Shown here one piece after another: positions 20,690-24,542 of a stretch of DNA of 24,542 nt; position 1 is the first letter of the stretch; the number at the start of each line of letters is the position of its first letter. Source of the DNA: Pseudoneurospora amorphoporcata (Eukaryota; Ascomycota; Sordariomycetes; Sordariales; Sordariaceae); contig MU859377.1 in NCBI GenBank assembly GCA_033297205.1, forward strand, positions 1 to 24,542. Reading direction: 5' to 3'. The position numbers and the translations under genes are program-made. The notes beneath the pieces are model-generated. The model did no database searches, had not been told where the DNA came from, and saw nothing but the letters and a program-made list of their open reading frames with translations.

Positions 20690-20835
20690 GGTCTTATAGT
20701 TTAGTAGTTAAAGCGTTAAGGTTAAATCTTACATTATTCTTAACATATAAATATATTTTATTATATTTTTATTAATATTATTAGTAGCCTATAGACTATC
20801 CTTAAAGGTTGTAAGTTCGAACCCTACTAAGATTA
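20690..20835 (+). tRNA. tRNA-like gene or relic with 73-base intron (anticodon position TAA)
   Basis: A full cloverleaf can be drawn once a 73-base insert (20727-20799) is removed after position 37, the canonical tRNA intron site. Acceptor GGTCTTA (20690-20696) pairs with TAAGATT (20828-20834), two pairs being G-U. D-stem GTTT pairs with AAGC. Anticodon stem TTAAG (20716-20720) pairs fully with CTTAA (20801-20805). The variable region is AGGTT. T-stem GTAAG/CCTAC has one mismatch around TTCGAAC. The anticodon position reads TAA (Leu), but a Leu tRNA should have a long variable arm, and the D-loop has AG where GG is invariant, a TpG-to-TpA change. The acceptor and D-arm resemble Gln tRNA. Most likely a RIP-altered tRNA-derived sequence; a diverged working gene is possible. 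Confidence 0.45.
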
Positions 20836-21158
20836 AAATTTTTATTCCTTTTTCCTTCTTATATAGATAACGTATTGTATAGGATCCTTTTAATTTATAA
20901 AGGTTATTTCTTCTATATTATGTAAGTAAGTAATTTATATTTATGATTATTGTTTCTTCCTTTTTATTACTTTAATAGAATTTATTCCCCTTAATCCTCC
21001 TTATAAATCTGTATAATTAAATAATTCGCCTCTACCTTAAGTAATAGTTTATTTAACTCCTCTTTTACTATCTTAATATCTTAAGAATTTAATTAATTTA
21101 TAAACTCTTTATACTTATTAGCTAGTAGTATTTTTATTAAATTATCAGTAATTATTTT
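20836..21158. other. A+T-rich, RIP-like DNA without genes
   Basis: Pyrimidine- and A/T-rich sequence up to the left end of the inverted-repeat element; no supported gene. Confidence 0.6.
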
Positions 21159-21236
21159 GAGAAGCGCTACTCGCACGTTGGCAAAACTTTACTCGCACGT
21201 GGATCCATATTTTTTTCCTATACATAACCCGAACCC
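21159..21236 (-). repeat. Inverted terminal repeat, left arm
   Basis: Reverse complement of the copies at 17-95 and 22352-22428. It retains GGATCC where the right arm has AGATCT, a G-to-A plus C-to-T pair of changes. Confidence 0.85.
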
Positions 21237-21329
21237 GCTCGAAGTCTGCCATAGCAGATGTATTCTTTCATAAATTTCACCAAGCACATCTGGGCATTTC
21301 AATCTTTCAAGGTCGCTATGCCATGTGTC

Positions 21330-21444
21330 ATAGGTTGACATTGGCTATATAGTGTGCACTACGAGTTCTGCCTTGCAAGCAGAACATCGTCTACCTTTTG
21401 GTAGTTTGGCGTTGTTAGGACATGTGCACTCCTGCCCTGTCATA
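21330..21444. repeat. 115-bp direct repeat, copy A
   Basis: Nearly identical to 21724-21838, offset 394 bp. Contains two adjacent hairpins, GTTCTGC-cttgcaa-GCAGAAC (21365-21385) and CTACC-tttt-GGTAG (21391-21404), and the word TGTGCACT near both ends. Confidence 0.9.
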
Positions 21445-21723
21445 GTATGTTCTGCTTAACAATGGGACGTCGTGGGTTCAATTTCCCAATGTGGCATGTC
21501 GTAGAGCGGTTTTTGGCGTGCGACTCCGAAGATAGGAGGCACAGAAAAACATTGCTAACGCTGAGACCGGCATGTCAACGGCTACCCCCATTGCAAACCT
21601 CGAGTTTGGGTAGTGCTATATAGTCATCGCACGGCGATAAATCCTTCACGACATTGTCGCCTCCGTTGGGGGACGGAGCCTTATCTTGATATCTCCGATA
21701 TCGCTTTAAGGGAAGGTAGTGTT

Positions 21724-21838
21724 ATAGGTTGACATTGGCTATATAGTGTGCACTACGAGTTCTGCCTTGCAAGCAGAACATCGTCTACCTTTTAGTAGTT
21801 TGGCGTTGTTGGGACATGTGCACTCCTGCCCTGTTATA
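21724..21838. repeat. 115-bp direct repeat, copy B
   Basis: Second copy. Its few differences from copy A are transitions, including one that weakens the second hairpin (GGTAG to AGTAG). Confidence 0.9.
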
Positions 21839-22202
21839 CCATGCCAAGCTCAAATTTTAGACTGCAGCGTACGTACCCCTAGATTTGTACCCAGACCCAG
21901 TTCTTATAGGGCATTTATATAGCGGTCTTATAGGGCACTTAGCGGCACGGTCGCATGCGCCCGTTGGCTGGGTTACTATATTGGTTATCTACATTGTAAT
22001 TAGCTAGAGAAACGCTTATTAGAAAAATAATAGATCATTCCGTACTATCGACAGATGCTTACGCTTTATTTACTTAATAATATCTAATAATGCACGACGT
22101 AGTGGATTGAAGGATTACAATGTGGTGATGTATACGATGGTGGTTTGGTAAAGGAAGTAGTGCGATAAGGCACTAGTGCTAGTGCCAGAAAATCACGAGT
22201 TA

Positions 22203-22264
22203 GACTACCTAGTCTAGGCTAGTTTGGACGCCCAGACTAGGGTAGCTAGTGCAGTACGACTGCA
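22203..22264. repeat. Two adjacent hairpins near the right end of the element
   Basis: An imperfect stem of about 15 bp (AGACTACCTAGTCTAGG against CCCAGACTAGGGTAGCT, 22202-22247) is followed by a perfect TGCAGT-acg-ACTGCA stem (22250-22264). Another perfect stem, GGCACTA-gtgc-TAGTGCC, lies just upstream at 22169-22186. Confidence 0.7.
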
Positions 22265-22351
22265 GGGGTCTGAACGTGTACTAGGCTGAAATCGGGAAGC
22301 TTGGCGGGCACAGTACAACCTAGATGAGTGTGGGACCATAGCAGGTCGCCA

Positions 22352-22428
22352 GGGTTCGGGTTATATATAGGAAAAAATGTAGATCTACGTGCGAGTAGAG
22401 TTTTGCCAACGTGCGAGTAGCGCTTCTC
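22352..22428 (+). repeat. Inverted terminal repeat, right arm
   Basis: Same orientation as the copy at 17-95. Bases 22336-22351 also match 1-16 exactly. The AGCGCTTCTC end borders A+T-rich DNA. Confidence 0.85.
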
Positions 22429-22800
22429 TTTAAATTATATTGTAAAGGTTTAAAGAAAGTACTTCGTTTCTATATTTTCTTTATTTCTTAAGAGAGGGAT
22501 AATAGTTTTGCTGCGGTAATAGAAGTGGTAATTATATTTTACTTATTGGTTCGCTAGTTTACTATACTTTTAAATAATTATATTATAAACATTTATAAGT
22601 TCTTATAATTTAATATATTATTAGTAAAGGACGAATTAATTAATACGTCGAAATTGTAGCCACCTCCTAATTATAACGTATAAATAATAATGCCTCTAAT
22701 AAATGCTTTAAATTAATTACTAATATAATAATAATAGGGATTAGGATTAGTAAGGAAACGAATTACCTAAAAAATTGTAAACGATATTGTTTGCTGCAAT
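22429..22800. other. A+T-rich, RIP-like DNA without genes
   Basis: Very A+T-rich sequence outside the right arm of the element; no gene. Confidence 0.6.
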
Positions 22801-22840
22801 GCCCTAACTAGCCTATGATGATAGTACTAGTATAGGGACG

Positions 22841-23039
22841 CTACAGTGAACTATGCACTTGTAGCTAAGCGGAGCGGAAGCGGTGGTACGACAGCAGTGC
22901 TGAAGGAAGCAGCGTGATTGCAGATACAATAGGAGTGTTGTAAAAGAGGTCTTAGAGAGGACTCTGCTCTCAAGACAGAAGATTACAGTGAACTTTGCAC
23001 TGTAGAAAACAACTTATTATAGAGAACTCTGCACTATAA
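22841..23039. repeat. Three degenerate copies of a hairpin motif
   Basis: Copies at 22841-22864, 22984-23004 and 23017-23039 follow the pattern TACAGTGAACTNTGCACTGTA. Each has a GAACT-NTGCACT core with self-complementary ends. The middle copy has a perfect 7-bp stem. Confidence 0.7.
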
Positions 23040-23069
23040 GAAAAGACCGTATTGTATTGCTTGAGTGTC

Positions 23070-23100
<31 letters not shown>
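23070..23100. repeat. (CTTG)n microsatellite
   Basis: Almost eight uninterrupted CTTG units in non-coding DNA between repeat elements. Confidence 0.9.
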
Positions 23101-23101
<1 letters not shown>

Positions 23102-23356
23102 AGGAGTGACTAACTAACGGAGAGGAGAGGTCTTTATATACATAAATGCTGAGTGTCTGGAAGCTTCTGGAGTGTAGAAGTGCTTGTACGAGTACTATAC
23201 TATAAAAGGAAAGAGTTGAATCTATGAGTTTCTGTTGCATTCCATAATGACAAATCAATCTAGGGAGAATGCTGAACAGGTTCGAGAATCCAGAATGCAG
23301 TAGTAAAACCTCTGTGTTCTAGTAGATTCTATAGAGGCTGAGTCGACTGATTCCAT

Positions 23357-23450
23357 AACGTAGAAGAAATAGTGTCCTCAGCAATCAGCCTTCTATACTA
23401 TAAGATAGTACAAGGCAGTGACAAGACACAGTACTAGCCACACGTTAACA
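23357..23450 (+). repeat. Inverted terminal repeat, left arm of second element
   Basis: Starts AACGTAGAAG and ends CACGTTAACA; it pairs with the last 94 bases of the window. Confidence 0.9.
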
Positions 23451-24448
23451 CTTTCTAATTAAACGCCGCTAATATTCTTATTAAAAGTAGGTTCTACCGT
23501 TCTGTATTCTTTATTAAAAACCTTTCTACGAATATTCTTTATTCGTTAAGCGAGTTTATAATCCTTTAAATAATTTTCGTTAATATAGCTTCTGTCATAG
23601 GATTAGCCTGTGGCTGGGCACTGGATGCCACGTGCACGACTGGCACAGCCGTCATCGAGTCCATTAGCCATTGCTAAATAGGATCGCACGCATGTACTAA
23701 TACTTCGGTCTAGTTCTAGGGCACGGCTCAGCCCTACTCTATATCCAGACCACGTACCTCCCTCTCTCTCCCTTTCCTTTCCTCGTACAACTACCTACCC
23801 CCTACTATTCGCTCTGCTCCATGATAGCTTCTTAAGAAAAGAGATTTCTACTAATAAATAAATACGTTAAATTTATTAATATATTAATAATTTTCTAAAT
23901 TATAGCCTACATATTTATCAATAGGGTAAACCCTTTTCGCCCGCTTTCCTTCCTAATTTTAAAAAGCGTCAAATACTCTCTTATTATTTTATTATTTTAC
24001 TCTTAGGAATTACTAGGATAAATATCCCTACTAATATCTTTGGCAAAAATTATTCTAATATTAAATACGCTGCCTTTTAGGACTTAAAAGCGATTTTTAC
24101 TTTATAAAAATATATTAGTAATACTTTATTTAAATTTCCATAACGTTTTTTAATACGTATAAATTTTACTATTTAAATTTACTTAGTATATAAATATTAA
24201 AAAAGTAAAAGGAGAATTAAAAAGATTATTTATAACTTTAAAGAAATTAAATATCTCATTTTCTCGCTTAATATATTTATTAACCTCGAAAAACTCTCCG
24301 ATAGTTATAATCTACTCCTATTCGAATAGCTAGCTAGATTAGCTCTTCGAGCAAATAATAATTAAAATTTTATTAAACTATTTAACCATAGAATTGTTTT
24401 AGACCTTCTCCTTATTATATTAAATTATTTAACGGAATTTATTGTACT

Positions 24449-24542
24449 TGTTAACGTGTAGCTAGTACTGTGCCTTGTAACTGCCTTGTACTACCTTGTA
24501 GTATAGAAGGCTGATTGCTGAGGACACTATTCCTTCTACGTT
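24449..24542 (-). repeat. Inverted terminal repeat, right arm of second element
   Basis: Reverse complement of 23357-23450. It is the less mutated arm: it keeps the G (or, on its other strand, C) at five of the six differing positions. Confidence 0.9.

Larger units (their letters stand above)
21159..22428. mobile_element. 1.27-kb element with 78-bp inverted ends, non-autonomous
   Basis: The left end 21159-21236 is the reverse complement of 22352-22428 apart from a few changes and one small indel. Both ends start at GAGAAGCGCTACTCGCACGT and carry a 12-bp direct subrepeat twice, like transposase-binding sites. The same end occurs at 17-95. I take the GC-normal side as the body, because copies 17-95 and 22352-22428 share 16 further bases on that side and little on the other. 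The interior has no transposase frame but holds a 115-bp direct repeat and many short perfect hairpins. Flanks are A+T-rich (ATTTT on the left, TTTAA on the right), so target duplication is at most about 3 bp and unproven. Probably a non-autonomous DNA element inserted into RIP-decayed DNA. Confidence 0.6.
23357..24542. mobile_element. Element with 94-bp inverted ends (may extend past the window)
   Basis: The left arm 23357-23450 and right arm 24449-24542 are reverse complements at 88 of 94 positions; five of the six differences are transitions. The arm contains ACAAGG three times. The right arm reaches the last base of the window, so the true ends may lie further out. The interior is mostly RIP-like A+T-rich DNA with a GC-normal island at about 23595-23830; no transposase frame survives. 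Probably a decayed or non-autonomous DNA transposon. Confidence 0.75.

Noticed and set aside
21466..21483. B-box-like word GGGTTCAATTTCCC suggesting a tRNA
   Set aside because: The T-loop would be eight bases and no matching acceptor strand or A-box is found at the right distance.
23070..23100. CTTG repeat as a CRISPR-like or telomeric array
   Set aside because: It is a plain tetranucleotide microsatellite without spacers and does not match the fungal TTAGGG telomere unit.

Overview
The window looks like nuclear DNA of a filamentous ascomycete (Pezizomycotina, most likely Sordariomycetes). Reasons: short GT-AG introns of 56 to 123 bp; two long recognisable fungal proteins, the CCR4 deadenylase and the AcrB-type ubiquitination-network membrane protein; long pyrimidine-rich leaders; and blocks of extreme A+T with TpG-to-TpA type changes, as expected from repeat-induced point mutation (RIP). 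Genus cannot be fixed from sequence alone.

Layout. 1-560: end of a repeat element, then A+T-rich DNA. 587-4716: a small cluster of one gene family on the + strand. One copy is intact (3875-4716, three exons, 214 aa, signal peptide, six cysteines in the mature part) and two are wrecked (637-1336 and 2755-3123). A short conserved-looking minus-strand gene (1803-2281) sits between the wrecks. 4717-6809: leader and promoter DNA. 6810-9250: CCR4, one intron. 9251-13542: 4.3 kb without a convincing gene. 13543-16803: intronless acrB homologue. 16804-20200: intergenic, with a foldback inverted repeat (18977-19327), a 31-A tract and short repeats. 20200-24542: repeat compartment of RIP-like A+T-rich DNA holding tRNA-like relics, a 1.27-kb element with about 78-bp inverted ends and a hairpin-rich interior (21159-22428), and a second element with 94-bp inverted ends (23357-24542, possibly running off the window).

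How it fits together. The two core genes lie on the same strand. Both families are linked in the literature to carbon-source regulation: CCR4-NOT mRNA deadenylation, and the CreB/CreD/AcrB ubiquitin network. They sit in a normal-composition core. The secreted-protein cluster lies at the left edge next to repeat DNA, the setting where fungi often gain and lose effector-like genes. The most novel items are the secreted-protein family with its broken paralogues, the hairpin-rich inverted-repeat element and the intron-bearing tRNA-like relic.
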